64,000 nucleotides of DNA. Origin: Myxococcales bacterium 68-20. GTDB lineage: Bacteria > Myxococcota_A > Polyangia > Polyangiales > Polyangiaceae. The position numbers and the translations under genes are program-made. The stretch lies in assembly GCA_001899635.1 (NCBI GenBank), contig MKVQ01000019.1, positions 169,858 through 233,857 of the forward strand, read 5' to 3'. The notes beneath the pieces are model-generated. The model made no database searches. It was not told where the DNA came from and saw only the letters and a program-made list of their open reading frames with translations. Positions 1 to 8,747 of the stretch are shown here, piece after piece (the stretch's first letter is position 1; the number at the start of each line of letters is the position of its first letter).

Positions 1-1179
1 GCCGGGCCGAAGGACAACGTCGGCGACAGCGACCGGACGAAGATCGCCGATAGCGACGAGCACAAGGGCGAGAAGGACAAGGCGCCGGGAGAGAAGGGCA
101 CCGAGTTCGAGGTCCAGCGCGAGGCCAGGCCGATCGAAAAGGCGCAGGCGCCCGTCGCGGTGAGTCAGGCCCCGCCCGCGGAGCAGACCCCGCGCTCGGG
201 CGGTGACGGCCGTGCCCCGTCGATGGTCGCCCCGAACCAGCCCCCGCCGCAGCTCGCCCCGGGCGCGCCGCCTGCGGAGGCGCCCGACGTCGCGCCGGGC
301 TCCCATGGCTCGTTCGTGTTCAACCCGATCCGCCCAGGCGCGGAGTCGGAGTCGAGCGCGGGCGTTCCCGGAACGACCAACCAGAGGCCGCCGGTCGCGC
401 AGAACAAGTCGAACACGAAGTGGCTCGGCCTTGGCGGGGCACCGGGACCGGGACAGGTGAACATCAACCTCTCGCATACGGGCATGGTCGCTGCCGTCGG
501 CGTCGATCAGCTACGGAAGGAGCGCGTGGCGGACGGCGAGCGCCGCAAGAGCGAGCACCGCGGGTCGTGGACGGCGTCGAACTTCGAGCGGTGGCGCAAC
601 GCGATCGAGAACTACGTGTCGACCGTGAAGCCCGGCAACCAGACCGCGCTCAACACCGCGGCGGTCCCGTTCGCGTCGTACCTCAACACCATTCACAACC
701 GCATCCACCCCATCTTCGCGGACAGCTTCCTCGGGTCGCTCGGCAACCTCCCGAGGACGCATCCGATGAACAACCCGAAGATGGTCACGCGCCTCGAGAT
801 CGTCGTGAGCCCCAAAGAGGGCCGGATCGTGAAGATGGGCATCGTGAAGACGAGCGGCATCACCGCGTTCGACGTCGCGGCGCTCGACAGTGTCCATCGC
901 GCTCAGCCGTTCGGGCCGGCGCCAGGCGCGATCGTCTCGCCGGACGGCAACGTCTACCTCCACTGGGAGTTCCACCGTGACGAGGTCTTCGCGTGCTCCA
1001 CCATGCATGCGCGGCCGTTCATGTTGAACACTCCCGCGAAGCCGCCGGTCGAGCCGGAGCCGCCGGGCGGGCCGAACCCGAAGAGCCCGACGCACGAGCG
1101 CGGCGCGCCTCCGCCGGTGAACATCAACGAGAGCCGCGAGGGCGCGCTTCCCCCTCGCCGGCTCCCGGCGCGCGGCTGA
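1..1179 (+). CDS. TonB C-terminal-domain-like protein (5' end missing)
   Basis: The frame is open from the first base, so the start lies left of the window; 392 codons are visible. The first ~190 residues are low-complexity: a charged Lys/Asp/Glu stretch, then Pro/Ala/Gly-rich linkers. A folded part begins near residue 215 and includes a segment of the form MVTRLEIVVSPKEGRIVKMG, then GITAFDVAALDSVHRAQPFG and a closing VYLHWEFHRD. That pattern (beta strand, small helix with the AA-D-x-V motif, P-F-G, final strand) is what TonB-family C-terminal domains and TonB-like energy-transducer proteins show. A Pro-rich tail follows. I infer a periplasm-spanning TonB-like protein; no membrane anchor is visible because the N-terminus is cut off. 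Its partner is unknown. Confidence 0.75.
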   Translation, partial: AGPKDNVGDSDRTKIADSDEHKGEKDKAPGEKGTEFEVQREARPIEKAQAPVAVSQAPPAEQTPRSGGDGRAPSMVAPNQPPPQLAPGAPPAEAPDVAPGSHGSFVFNPIRPGAESESSAGVPGTTNQRPPVAQNKSNTKWLGLGGAPGPGQVNINLSHTGMVAAVGVDQLRKERVADGERRKSEHRGSWTASNFERWRNAIENYVSTVKPGNQTALNTAAVPFASYLNTIHNRIHPIFADSFLGSLGNLPRTHPMNNPKMVTRLEIVVSPKEGRIVKMGIVKTSGITAFDVAALDSVHRAQPFGPAPGAIVSPDGNVYLHWEFHRDEVFACSTMHARPFMLNTPAKPPVEPEPPGGPNPKSPTHERGAPPPVNINESREGALPPRRLPARG

Positions 1180-1268
1180 GCGCGGGCGGCTGGCCGCGGC
1201 TGAGATCTTCCTCGATCCCCCGGGGTAGTTCGCGCTCCGGGCCCGAATCGTTGTAACCTGTCACGGCA

Positions 1269-2330
1269 TTGGAGACGGAGTCGCCGGGTAGTCGCACGAC
1301 CATCGGATGGGCCGGCAGCGCGCTGATCCTCACCGGTGTCGTCGCGCTCGTCGCGAAGATCGCCGGCGTGATCGTGGCGCCCGGCTCGCGCGGCATCCTG
1401 AGCGGCAGGGTGGTGAGCGCCCTCGACGTGGTGTCCGGCGCGCTGGCGTACACGCTCACGGCCCTGCTCGTCGCGCTCGTGTGCGCGGCGTCCTTCGAGC
1501 TCGCGCGCGCTCGCAACGTGAACGTCCTCGCGCGGGGCACCGTGGTCGCCGTGTCGGGCCTCATCGTCGCGCTGGCCTCGCCTGCCGTCATCGAGCGTCT
1601 GGGCATGCTCCCATCGCTCGCGCTGGCAGTCATCACGAGCCTCGTCGCACTGCTCGCGGGCATCGTCGTCATTCGCTCCCCGGAGACGCGCGCGGTGGGC
1701 GGCGTCCTCACGCTGCTCGCGATCTGCGGGCTCCTACGCATCGTCGCTTGGGAGACCTCCGCGGTCAGCTTCGAGCGCGCCAGTCATCGACTGCACGAGA
1801 TCGCTCGCGGGTTCTCGACCGCGGCAGTGACGCTGCAGGCGATCGCCGTGCTCCTCGCAGCGGCGTGGATCGGTACGCGCTCGAAGTGGCGTGGACGCCT
1901 CCTCTCGAACCTCTCCGTCCTGCTCGCGTTCGGGATCACGTGGCTGGCAGCACGCGCAAGCGACCAGGCGTCGTCGATCGAGGCCATTCTCCACGCGACG
2001 TTGCCGCGCGCCGCTGGGCTGCCGGCGCCTTACGTGGTCGGCTCGATCGGCGCGTTCCTCGTGCCGGCGTCGATCCTGCTCGCGGGCGTCGCGCTCCTCC
2101 AACGATCACCATCACGATCGCAATCGCCCGCGGTGCTCGCATCGCTCGCGCTCGCGCTGCTCTCGCACGGCGCATTCGACGTCCCGCTGCATGCGCTGCT
2201 CGTCACCGCGAGCGCCCAGTGGGCGATGCTCGCAATGACCGACGATCGCGCGCTGTCGATCTCGCCCGCGCAGCGCCGGAACGAGCGGGTCGCGCCACCG
2301 CGCGCGCCCAGCACGACCGAGAGCGCCTGA
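1269..2330 (+). CDS. Polytopic membrane protein of unknown function
   Basis: 353 residues starting at TTG 1269; no better start precedes the first hydrophobic helix. The protein is mostly Ala/Leu/Val-rich membrane segments: helices near residues 12-35, 55-78, 88-108, 115-135, 145-160, 190-205, 215-230, 260-285 and 295-320. A short basic C-terminal tail (RRNERVAPPRAP) closes it. I see no catalytic motif and no family I can name. It stands alone, 89 bp after the TonB-like gene and convergent with the lipoprotein gene at 2446. The integral inner-membrane location is secure from composition; the function is unknown. Confidence 0.7.
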   Translation: METESPGSRTTIGWAGSALILTGVVALVAKIAGVIVAPGSRGILSGRVVSALDVVSGALAYTLTALLVALVCAASFELARARNVNVLARGTVVAVSGLIVALASPAVIERLGMLPSLALAVITSLVALLAGIVVIRSPETRAVGGVLTLLAICGLLRIVAWETSAVSFERASHRLHEIARGFSTAAVTLQAIAVLLAAAWIGTRSKWRGRLLSNLSVLLAFGITWLAARASDQASSIEAILHATLPRAAGLPAPYVVGSIGAFLVPASILLAGVALLQRSPSRSQSPAVLASLALALLSHGAFDVPLHALLVTASAQWAMLAMTDDRALSISPAQRRNERVAPPRAPSTTESA

Positions 2331-2336
2331 TCTCGA

Positions 2337-2435
2337 CCCCGGCGCATCTCGCGCCGGGGCCGTACGTTCGATCCGTTCTGCGCTCGTCGAAAGAGAAGGG
2401 CCTCGTCGCGTGCGTGATCATCGATCACGCACGCG
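2337..2435. terminator. Two inverted repeats between convergent genes (bidirectional terminator)
   Basis: Between the stops of two convergent genes sit two perfect hairpins. The first, 2337-2359, has a 9-bp stem (CCCCGGCGC) and a 5-base loop. The second, 2407-2435, has a 12-bp stem (CGCGTGCGTGAT) and a 5-base loop. Neither has a T tract, as is common in very GC-rich genomes. Their position suggests transcription termination from both sides. Confidence 0.5.
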
Positions 2436-2445
2436 TACGGCTCCT

Positions 2446-3528
2446 TCAGCGATCCGGCGTCCAGCAGCCGATATCGTAAGGCTGCGGCTGACCAGGCGCG
2501 CTCGGCTTCCCGAGCTTGTAGAGGCCGACGCAATGGTTCTTCGGGAGGGCCTCGTTCGCGTCGTCGCTTCGGCAGCCAATCGCGTCGCGGGCCGGGCTCT
2601 CGATCGACTTCGGGCAGTCGGCGCACGAGTCGACCTTCTTCGTGCAGGCCTTCTCGGTCGTGTACTGGCCCCCCGTGCAGACGCTCCCCTCGGAGCAGTC
2701 CGAATCGGCGCGGCACGGCGAGCAGAGCGAGCCGTCACCGACGCACCGCTGCGCGCGCGGGTAGCAAACCTTCGCGCCGATGCCGGGGTCCGCGCAGCGA
2801 GCCTCCAACGGGCAGCTCGCATTGCCGTCGCACTCGGGTGCGCAGAAGCCGGCTCCGTCCACGTCCTGGACGCAGTGCTGGGTCTTGCCGAGGATCGGCG
2901 GGCAATCGAGATCGACCTTGCAGGTGGAGCAGTACGACCGGCGGAGGCACACCTTCTGGACCTCGCCGAAGCCCTTACGCTTCGCCGTCTTCGCGTTCGG
3001 CGTCCGATTGACTGTCCCGCACCAGAAACCAGCACCGCAGTCGCTATCGGCCTCGCACTCGTAACGCGTGCAGTATGCATCTGCATCGGTCGGCGACTCG
3101 GCGTAGCAGTAGAAGGCCTGCTCCCCGTCGCAGCCAGGGTTCTCGATACCGAGGTTCGCCTGACACTTCGAGCCCCACTGCCCGCTCGGCTTCTTCTTGA
3201 GCGGCTCACCGTCGGCGCCAACCGCGGTGTTCTGGATGCAGAATGGAGACTCCGCACCGGTGTCCGTGCACGTGTAGCCGAACGGACAGCTCGTCGCCGG
3301 ATCGGCGTTCGAGCTGCACGTCTTGCGACACTTCATTTCCCCATCGAGCGGAAGACAGGTGTTACCCGCCGCGCACTTGGCGCTGTCACAGGTGGTGGCC
3401 GGCGCAGGATCGGAAGCGCACGCGGCAAGCACCGCCACACCGCCAACGATCAGCGCGAATGTAGAAGAGAGAAAGGTCGCGAAGGAGCTTCTCGAACCGA
3501 CGATCATGTGGCGCAAATACCGCCGCAT
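2446..3528 (-). CDS. Cysteine-rich lipoprotein
   Basis: 360 residues from ATG 3528 (MRRYLRHMIVG...). A GTG at 3552 and an ATG at 3507 are also possible and no clear ribosome site decides. A hydrophobic signal segment ends in the lipobox LAAC, so an exported lipid-anchored protein is predicted. The mature part carries dozens of cysteines in short repeats (for example CDSAKCAAGNTC, CSPCRADSDC, CDGNASCPLEARC), resembling the disulfide-rich EGF-like or Stigma-type surface lipoproteins common in myxobacteria. It ends with PYDIGCWTPDR. No enzymatic motif is visible. The gene is a monocistron, convergent with 1269-2330. Function unknown; a structural surface role is my inference. Confidence 0.75.
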   Translation of the reverse strand: MRRYLRHMIVGSRSSFATFLSSTFALIVGGVAVLAACASDPAPATTCDSAKCAAGNTCLPLDGEMKCRKTCSSNADPATSCPFGYTCTDTGAESPFCIQNTAVGADGEPLKKKPSGQWGSKCQANLGIENPGCDGEQAFYCYAESPTDADAYCTRYECEADSDCGAGFWCGTVNRTPNAKTAKRKGFGEVQKVCLRRSYCSTCKVDLDCPPILGKTQHCVQDVDGAGFCAPECDGNASCPLEARCADPGIGAKVCYPRAQRCVGDGSLCSPCRADSDCSEGSVCTGGQYTTEKACTKKVDSCADCPKSIESPARDAIGCRSDDANEALPKNHCVGLYKLGKPSAPGQPQPYDIGCWTPDR

Positions 3529-3921
3529 GAAGAGCGGCACAAGCGCTCGCACGAGTGATCTCTTGCGGTCGTGATTGACGCATCGAGGCGACGAAGTCGC
3601 AACGCAGGCGGCACCGAACCACGCACACCTCGGTGCACACTGCGGCCACGTTCGACGAGTACCGATGGCGCACCACCCAAATCTCAGGGACGCGTCCGAG
3701 ACGCACTTTTCCGTGACCCGAAAACGCGCCGCCGACGACAGGATCTCGAAACGTTCGGCGAGCGCCCGACAAAGCAGATGGCCCCGTTTGACGAGCCGGC
3801 ACGTAGAGGCAAAATCAAAGGAGAGGCTGCTTGACGAGCGCGTGCGTGGAGGTACCCTCCCGCCCGCAAACGTGGCGCCCTATCGGCGTCCTCCCTGCGT
3901 TCTCCTTCCGAGGCGGCACCC
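3529..3921. other. Divergent intergenic region, no gene seen
   Basis: 393 bp between the starts of two divergent lipoprotein genes. It must hold both promoters. I see no convincing coding frame, hairpin or operator that I could name. Confidence 0.4.
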
Positions 3922-4644
3922 ATGAAGATCACCGCGGTTCTGACAGCAGCGTCTCTCGTCTTCGGTCTCGTTGGCTGTGCATCGTCGAGCGACCCGAAGG
4001 ATCCCCAAGACCCGGGCATCGAGGACGACGGCATCGGGGCGGCCGGCACGGCTCCCGACACGAATCCGGACGGCGAGCCCTATCCGACGGAGAGCATCGG
4101 CCACGCCTCGCGCAAGGGCACGAAGGCCGGCAACCGCATCGCCAACTACAAGTTCCTCGGCTACCCGGACGCCGACGTGGCGAACGGGCTCCAGCCGATC
4201 TCGCTCGCCCAGTACTTCGACCCGACGGGGAAGAAGTACAAGATCGTCCACATCCAGGCGGCCGGCGTGTGGTGCGGCTACTGCAAGGCAGAGACGCAGA
4301 TCGTCGTCCCGATGAAGGCTGAGCTCGAGGCGAAGGGCGTCGTCTGGCTCGTGAGCCTCGCCGAGGGCCCGACGCCCGGAACAGCTTCGAAGCAGAAGGA
4401 TCTCGAGGGCTGGATCGCCACGTTCAAGTCGCCCTACACCCACTGGCTCGATCCGGCGAACGCGAACCTCGGTCCGTTCTATGACCGCTCGGCCCTCCCG
4501 TGGAACGCGAACATCGACGCGACCACGATGGAGATCCTCACCTCCGGAACCGGCGCGGTCACGACCAAAGAAGGCATCATCGAGGAGGTCGACAAGGCCC
4601 TCGAGCTCGCCGCCAAGAGCACACTCAGGAAGAACGCACAGTGA
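3922..4644 (+). CDS. Thioredoxin-like lipoprotein (WCGYC)
   Basis: 240 residues from ATG 3922. The signal peptide MKITAVLTAASLVFGLVGC ends in the lipobox LVGC. After an acidic Asp/Pro-rich linker comes a thioredoxin-like fold with the active-site motif WCGYC near residue 117 (AAGVWCGYCKAE) and the usual upstream strand KYKIVHIQA. A later SALPWNANIDATTMEIL segment corresponds to the cis-Pro region and last strands of TlpA/ResA-like domains. I infer an extracytoplasmic thiol-disulfide protein on a membrane lipid anchor; its direction (reductase or oxidase) cannot be read from sequence. Its stop overlaps the GTG start of a second redoxin, so the two are translationally coupled. Confidence 0.85.
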   Translation: MKITAVLTAASLVFGLVGCASSSDPKDPQDPGIEDDGIGAAGTAPDTNPDGEPYPTESIGHASRKGTKAGNRIANYKFLGYPDADVANGLQPISLAQYFDPTGKKYKIVHIQAAGVWCGYCKAETQIVVPMKAELEAKGVVWLVSLAEGPTPGTASKQKDLEGWIATFKSPYTHWLDPANANLGPFYDRSALPWNANIDATTMEILTSGTGAVTTKEGIIEEVDKALELAAKSTLRKNAQ

Positions 4645-5225
4645 TTTCGAAAGTAACGTCCTCTCGATTTTCTCGCGCAGTGGGGGTGGCTGCCGTCTTG
4701 ATGAGCTTCACGGGGTGCGGCGGAGAACAAGGCGCCGGCCCCACGAACCCCGGGGACGTCCAGCGGAACAGCGGCACCGGCGCAACCGCCTCCGATTTCA
4801 CCGCACGTGACATCGAAGGAAAGACCGTCCGACTGTCGAGCTACCTCGGCAAGCAGGTCATCCTCCTCAACTTCTGGCAGACGTGGTGCGAGCCGTGCGT
4901 GGCCGAGTTCCCGCACATGCGGAAGATGTACGAGGCGCACAAGGACAAGGGCTTCGTCATGTTCGGCATCGCGATGGACGGCCCTGAGACCGTTGCCAAC
5001 GTCCCTGCCTTCGCGAAGCGCAATCAGCTCAACTTCCCCGTGCTCCTCGACGAGGACTCGGTCGTGGCGGCCGTGTACAACCCGAAGAAGTCGGCACCGC
5101 TCTCGATCCTGATCGACAAGGCGGGCAAGATCGCGGTCGTCCGCGAAGGGTACAACCCCGGAGACGAGGAGTACCTGGAGGCGGACCTCCTGAAGCTGCT
5201 CGACGCCGCGAGCGCGCCTCACTAG
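4641..5225 (+). CDS. TlpA/AhpC-TSA-family redoxin lipoprotein (WCEPC)
   Basis: 194 residues. The start is taken as GTG 4641, whose GTGA overlaps the stop of the preceding redoxin gene; a longer upstream frame would only re-read that gene. The leader VISKVTSSRFSRAVGVAAV ends in a lipobox-like FTGC. The mature domain begins ASDFTARDIEGKTVRLSSY, followed by LLNFWQTWCEPCVAEFPHM, the standard TlpA/ResA active-site strand and WCxPC motif. The cis-Pro region is SAPLSILIDKAGKI. This is a typical extracytoplasmic thiol-disulfide oxidoreductase. Paired redoxins upstream of an outer-membrane barrel suggest a dedicated envelope redox task, which is inference. Confidence 0.87.
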   Translation: MISKVTSSRFSRAVGVAAVLMSFTGCGGEQGAGPTNPGDVQRNSGTGATASDFTARDIEGKTVRLSSYLGKQVILLNFWQTWCEPCVAEFPHMRKMYEAHKDKGFVMFGIAMDGPETVANVPAFAKRNQLNFPVLLDEDSVVAAVYNPKKSAPLSILIDKAGKIAVVREGYNPGDEEYLEADLLKLLDAASAPH

Positions 5226-5231
5226 CCTCAC

Positions 5232-5256
5232 CGCGCTCCGCCTGCCGCGGAGCGCG
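5232..5256 (+). terminator. Strong hairpin between redoxin and barrel genes
   Basis: A perfect 10-bp stem (CGCGCTCCGC) with a 5-base loop begins seven bases after the redoxin stop. No T tract follows. It may terminate or attenuate transcription before the barrel gene, or protect the redoxin mRNA 3' end. Confidence 0.4.
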
Positions 5257-5341
5257 TCCACCAACGAACGACACGAGTCTCACCGTGCGCCCGTGAGGCG
5301 AGTCGGTTCGGCTCGTCGACTCTCCCTACGGGAGTCCTCAC

Positions 5342-7237
5342 GTGTATCCATCTTCCCGCTCCGTCGCGAGCCGTCGACCCATCGCCCTCGCTGCGATGCT
5401 CGGCGGCGCGCTGTTTATTGCTTCGTCCGACGCCCGCGCAGTCGACCTTCCGCCGGTCGCTGGCTCGCCCGTCAAGCTGGACATCACCGAGACGTCGGTC
5501 ATCGCGCAGCGCTTCTCCGCCCGCCAAGGCGAGCTCGAGGAGGACCAGGGCTACTTCACGTGGCTCAACCGCCTCAACATGGTCCTCGGCTGGAAGAAGT
5601 TCACGCTCGGCGCGCGCATCGACTCGTCGGTCTACGCGCTGCGCCCAGAGGACCGATTCTCGAGCACCCATCCGAACTACACGACCATCGTGAAAGATGG
5701 CTCCACGCGATATCGCGACGCCATCTATCCCGCCAAGGTCTGGCTTACCTACCGGAACGACGGGATCGAGGTCACCGCCGGCGACAGCTACGTGCAGTTC
5801 GGGCGCGGCCTCGTCCTGTCGATGCGTAAGGTCGACGAGCTCGGCGTCGACACCACGCTCTTCGGCGGCAAGGTGACGGTTCAGAAGGATCCGTTCAGCG
5901 TCACCCTCGTAGCCGGACTCGCGAACCCGTCACGCGTCGACGAACCGACGGGGCGCGCACTCTTTCCGTCGAAGCGCATCGCGGCGCGTGGTGGCTTTGC
6001 GGCGGAGCCGACTGTGCCGATGTTCGGTTCCGATCGCATCATCGGCGCACAGCTGCAGGCTGGGCGTGGTCTCCCGGTCATCGCGTCGACGCACGCCGTC
6101 CAGCTGACGAAGTGCGCGCCGTACCGCTACGACGCGAAAGGCAACGTCATCGAGGATACGTTCGACGCGCCGTTCGGCACGTGCGAAGAGCCGTCACGAT
6201 CGGACTGGCTCGGTGAGCTGTCCGGCAAGGTCAACCCCACCCTCGACCGAAAGTCGACGATCAACGCGGGCCAGAGCATCGAGGTGCCGAGCCTCTGGGG
6301 ACACGGCAACCTCTTCATCGAGGGCGCGGTCCAGAAGCGCGATGCCAGTACGACAAACGAGGCCAACACGACGGGCAATGCCCTCTACGCTTCGCTCGTC
6401 ACGACGGGCGGCCCGGTCTCGAACACGCTCGAGGTGAAGAGCTACCGCAACTTCTACCCGCTCGCGGGGAGCGCCCACATCGGCCGCGCAGCGGCCTTCG
6501 CGAACATCGCGTATTCGATGCCGCCGACGGCGGAGCCGATCATCAGCGACACGATGTTCGGCTTCTACAACGCATGCGTCACCGGCGCTCGCGATCGTCT
6601 CGACTATCGCTTCACGCCGACGATGCTCGGCTACGCGACGTTCGGCTACTTCGTCTCGCGAAGCGAGTCCTTCAGCGGATCATGCGACCGCATCGGCCGG
6701 AGCACTGCAGACGAGCGCGCCGCAACGACGAACTACATCACCGACGGTAGCCTCGGTGTCGAGTGGCGGTTCGACGACGACAAGTCGATCCTCTTCGCGA
6801 ACATCAACGCCCGCAACGACGTCACCGGGACGAACGTCCCGTTCTATCGCGAGCTCGCGGCGCAGTATTCGCTCACGAAGTACATCTCGGGTCCGTACGC
6901 GATCGAGTTCGCCGGGCGGCACCGCTACCGCATCCAGCACGGCGAGAACACCCCCAACCCCGCCGACCTCGCGGGCGAGCCCTGGTGGCAGGGCGAGCAT
7001 CAGAACGCGCTCAAGATCGCGCCGAAGTGGGTGCTCTCGCAGGGCTTCGAGTACACGACGTTCGTCGGGCTACCGACCTACTACGTGAACGGCGGCGTCC
7101 TCTATAAGTTCACCCCCGACTCGAACATCCGCATCTATGCCGGCCAGAACCGCGGCGGCCTCCGCTGTGTCAGCGGCATCTGCCGCATGTTCCCCGCGTT
7201 CAGCGGCGCCCGCATCGAGCTGACGCTTCGGTTCTGA
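5342..7237 (+). CDS. Outer-membrane beta-barrel protein (DUF6029-like)
   Basis: 631 residues from GTG 5342, preceded by GGGAG seven bases upstream. The N-terminal signal ends around ASSDARA-VDLPPV, so the protein is exported. The mature chain is a long succession of alternating-hydrophobicity strands with many aromatic girdle residues (LNRLNMVLGWKKFTLGARID, DGIEVTAGDSYVQFGRGLVL, IRIYAGQNRGGLRCVSGICR) and ends in an aromatic residue (ELTLRF), the classic outer-membrane barrel C-terminus. The N-terminal order, with an early GRGLVLS motif, is what I recall for DUF6029 barrels, often encoded beside TlpA-like lipoproteins in myxobacteria. Specific cargo is unknown. It lies directly downstream of the two redoxin lipoproteins. 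Confidence 0.78.
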   Translation: MYPSSRSVASRRPIALAAMLGGALFIASSDARAVDLPPVAGSPVKLDITETSVIAQRFSARQGELEEDQGYFTWLNRLNMVLGWKKFTLGARIDSSVYALRPEDRFSSTHPNYTTIVKDGSTRYRDAIYPAKVWLTYRNDGIEVTAGDSYVQFGRGLVLSMRKVDELGVDTTLFGGKVTVQKDPFSVTLVAGLANPSRVDEPTGRALFPSKRIAARGGFAAEPTVPMFGSDRIIGAQLQAGRGLPVIASTHAVQLTKCAPYRYDAKGNVIEDTFDAPFGTCEEPSRSDWLGELSGKVNPTLDRKSTINAGQSIEVPSLWGHGNLFIEGAVQKRDASTTNEANTTGNALYASLVTTGGPVSNTLEVKSYRNFYPLAGSAHIGRAAAFANIAYSMPPTAEPIISDTMFGFYNACVTGARDRLDYRFTPTMLGYATFGYFVSRSESFSGSCDRIGRSTADERAATTNYITDGSLGVEWRFDDDKSILFANINARNDVTGTNVPFYRELAAQYSLTKYISGPYAIEFAGRHRYRIQHGENTPNPADLAGEPWWQGEHQNALKIAPKWVLSQGFEYTTFVGLPTYYVNGGVLYKFTPDSNIRIYAGQNRGGLRCVSGICRMFPAFSGARIELTLRF

Positions 7238-7250
7238 GGGTCGTCGCCCT

Positions 7251-7267
7251 CGGCTCTCCCCGAGCCG
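7251..7267 (+). terminator. Short hairpin after barrel gene
   Basis: A 6-bp GGC-rich stem (CGGCTC/GAGCCG, 5-base loop) lies 14 bases after the barrel stop, with only a weakly T-containing flank. It is a possible terminator and no more. Confidence 0.25.
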
Positions 7268-7348
7268 TTCGAGTGATCTCTCGGGCGGTTTTCCGCTTCC
7301 CTGCCGGTGACGTGCGCCGAAGAAGCCAACCTGCTACCTGTTAACGGG

Positions 7349-8725
7349 ATGCTTGGCTTCGGACGCGCCGCCCCGGTGCTCATTGGTCTCGCCGTGTCCG
7401 CGGCATGTGGATCGCCGACGCAAAGCGACGGCGGCAGCAGCAGCGGTCAGTTCGCACCGTCGGCGGACGGCGGCGTGATCGTGCTCCCGGACGGCGGCAC
7501 CGCACGCAGCAAGGGACGGAGCTGCACGGGCGGCTCGGGCGCCGACAAGAAATGCGGCGGCAAACCGAACGACGACAAGGCGATGGGCTCGCAAGACTGC
7601 TGCGAGGTCGCGTCCGTCCCCGGCGGCTCGTACAACCGCTTCAACGATCCCTCGTTCCCCGCGAAGGTCAGCCCGTTCGCCCTCGACGTCTTCGAGGTGA
7701 CCGCCGGCCGCTTCCGCACCTGGGTCGACGTGACGAACGGCAACCTTCGCGGGAGCGCGCCTCCCGCCGGAGGCGGAGCTCATCCGAAGATCAAGGGCAG
7801 CGGCTGGCGCACCGAGTGGAACAAGTACCTCCCGTCGTCGCGGCAAGAGGTCGACCGCATGCTCGGCCCGGAGGAGACCAACGAGCCGTTCATGGCCTGC
7901 CAGTTCGGCACGAACGTCGACGACTCGGGCTCGCTCACCTGGTGGACCGAGGCCCTCGACAAGAAGGTCAAGGACCGGAACAAGAACAAGCCGAACATCC
8001 TCGCGGAGAACACGAAGGAGGCGCTCGACCGCAAGCCGCTCAACTGCGTGCCGTGGCACGTCCTGTTCGCGTTCTGCGTCTGGGACGGCGGGCGCCTCCC
8101 CACCGACGCCGAGTTCGGCTTCGCGTCGACGGGCGGCAACGAGCAGCGCGACTTCCCGTGGGGGAACGTCGACGCGAAGGACAAGGCGCACATCGCCAAC
8201 CGCAACGATCTCTCGCTCGTCCCCACCTACGAGTACGGCTCGAAGTACGCGACCGCCCGGCTCTACGACAGGACGCTCGGCGCGAACATCTTCGAGGACA
8301 ACTACTCGTTCACGTACGGCGGCAAGACGATGGCGAGGACCGACAACGCCGCGCACATCGCGCCGGTCGGCAACAAGCCGCTCGGCAACGGCAAGTGGGG
8401 CCACGCCGATCTCGCCGGTGGCATGTTCGAGTGGATGCTCGACGAAGGCCCGATCGTTCAGGGGCAATGCACCGACTGCGCGAACGTGAACTGGCCGAAC
8501 GGCGAGGACAAGGATCCGCAGGCGTTCATGGACCAGCCCGAGTTCAAGAACCCCGGCGGCATCGACTGGTGGAAGGGCGGCGCTCGCGCCGTCCGCGGCA
8601 GCGCGTGGGACAACGCAAACGGCTTCGCCAACGCGCAGACGAAGGCGGAGATCGAGTACTACACGAGCTACCCGGTCCTCCGAACGTACCGCGCCCTCGG
8701 CGGCCGCTGCGCGCGCGATCTCTGA
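7349..8725 (+). CDS. FGE-sulfatase (SUMF1)-fold lipoprotein, probably non-catalytic
   Basis: 458 residues from ATG 7349. A GTG at 7307 would extend it, but the signal MLGFGRAAPVLIGLAVSAAC starts best here and ends in a lipobox. After a Gly/Ser/Asp-rich linker comes a formylglycine-generating-enzyme-like domain: VPGGSYNRFND, SPFALDVFEVTAGRFRTWVD, NCVPWHVLFAFCVWDGGRLP, GNEQRDFPWGN, then RAVRGSAWDN and TYRALGGRCARDL. True FGE enzymes use two Cys in the C-terminal RGGSW...C....CR region. Here the RGSAWDN segment is followed by Ala/Asn/Tyr residues and only the last GGRC Cys remains. A formylglycine-generating activity is therefore unlikely; a binding or structural role is more probable. Same strand and direction as the redoxins and barrel. 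Confidence 0.85.
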   Translation: MLGFGRAAPVLIGLAVSAACGSPTQSDGGSSSGQFAPSADGGVIVLPDGGTARSKGRSCTGGSGADKKCGGKPNDDKAMGSQDCCEVASVPGGSYNRFNDPSFPAKVSPFALDVFEVTAGRFRTWVDVTNGNLRGSAPPAGGGAHPKIKGSGWRTEWNKYLPSSRQEVDRMLGPEETNEPFMACQFGTNVDDSGSLTWWTEALDKKVKDRNKNKPNILAENTKEALDRKPLNCVPWHVLFAFCVWDGGRLPTDAEFGFASTGGNEQRDFPWGNVDAKDKAHIANRNDLSLVPTYEYGSKYATARLYDRTLGANIFEDNYSFTYGGKTMARTDNAAHIAPVGNKPLGNGKWGHADLAGGMFEWMLDEGPIVQGQCTDCANVNWPNGEDKDPQAFMDQPEFKNPGGIDWWKGGARAVRGSAWDNANGFANAQTKAEIEYYTSYPVLRTYRALGGRCARDL

Positions 8726-8747
8726 CTCTGCTCGCGGCGCGGGGCGC

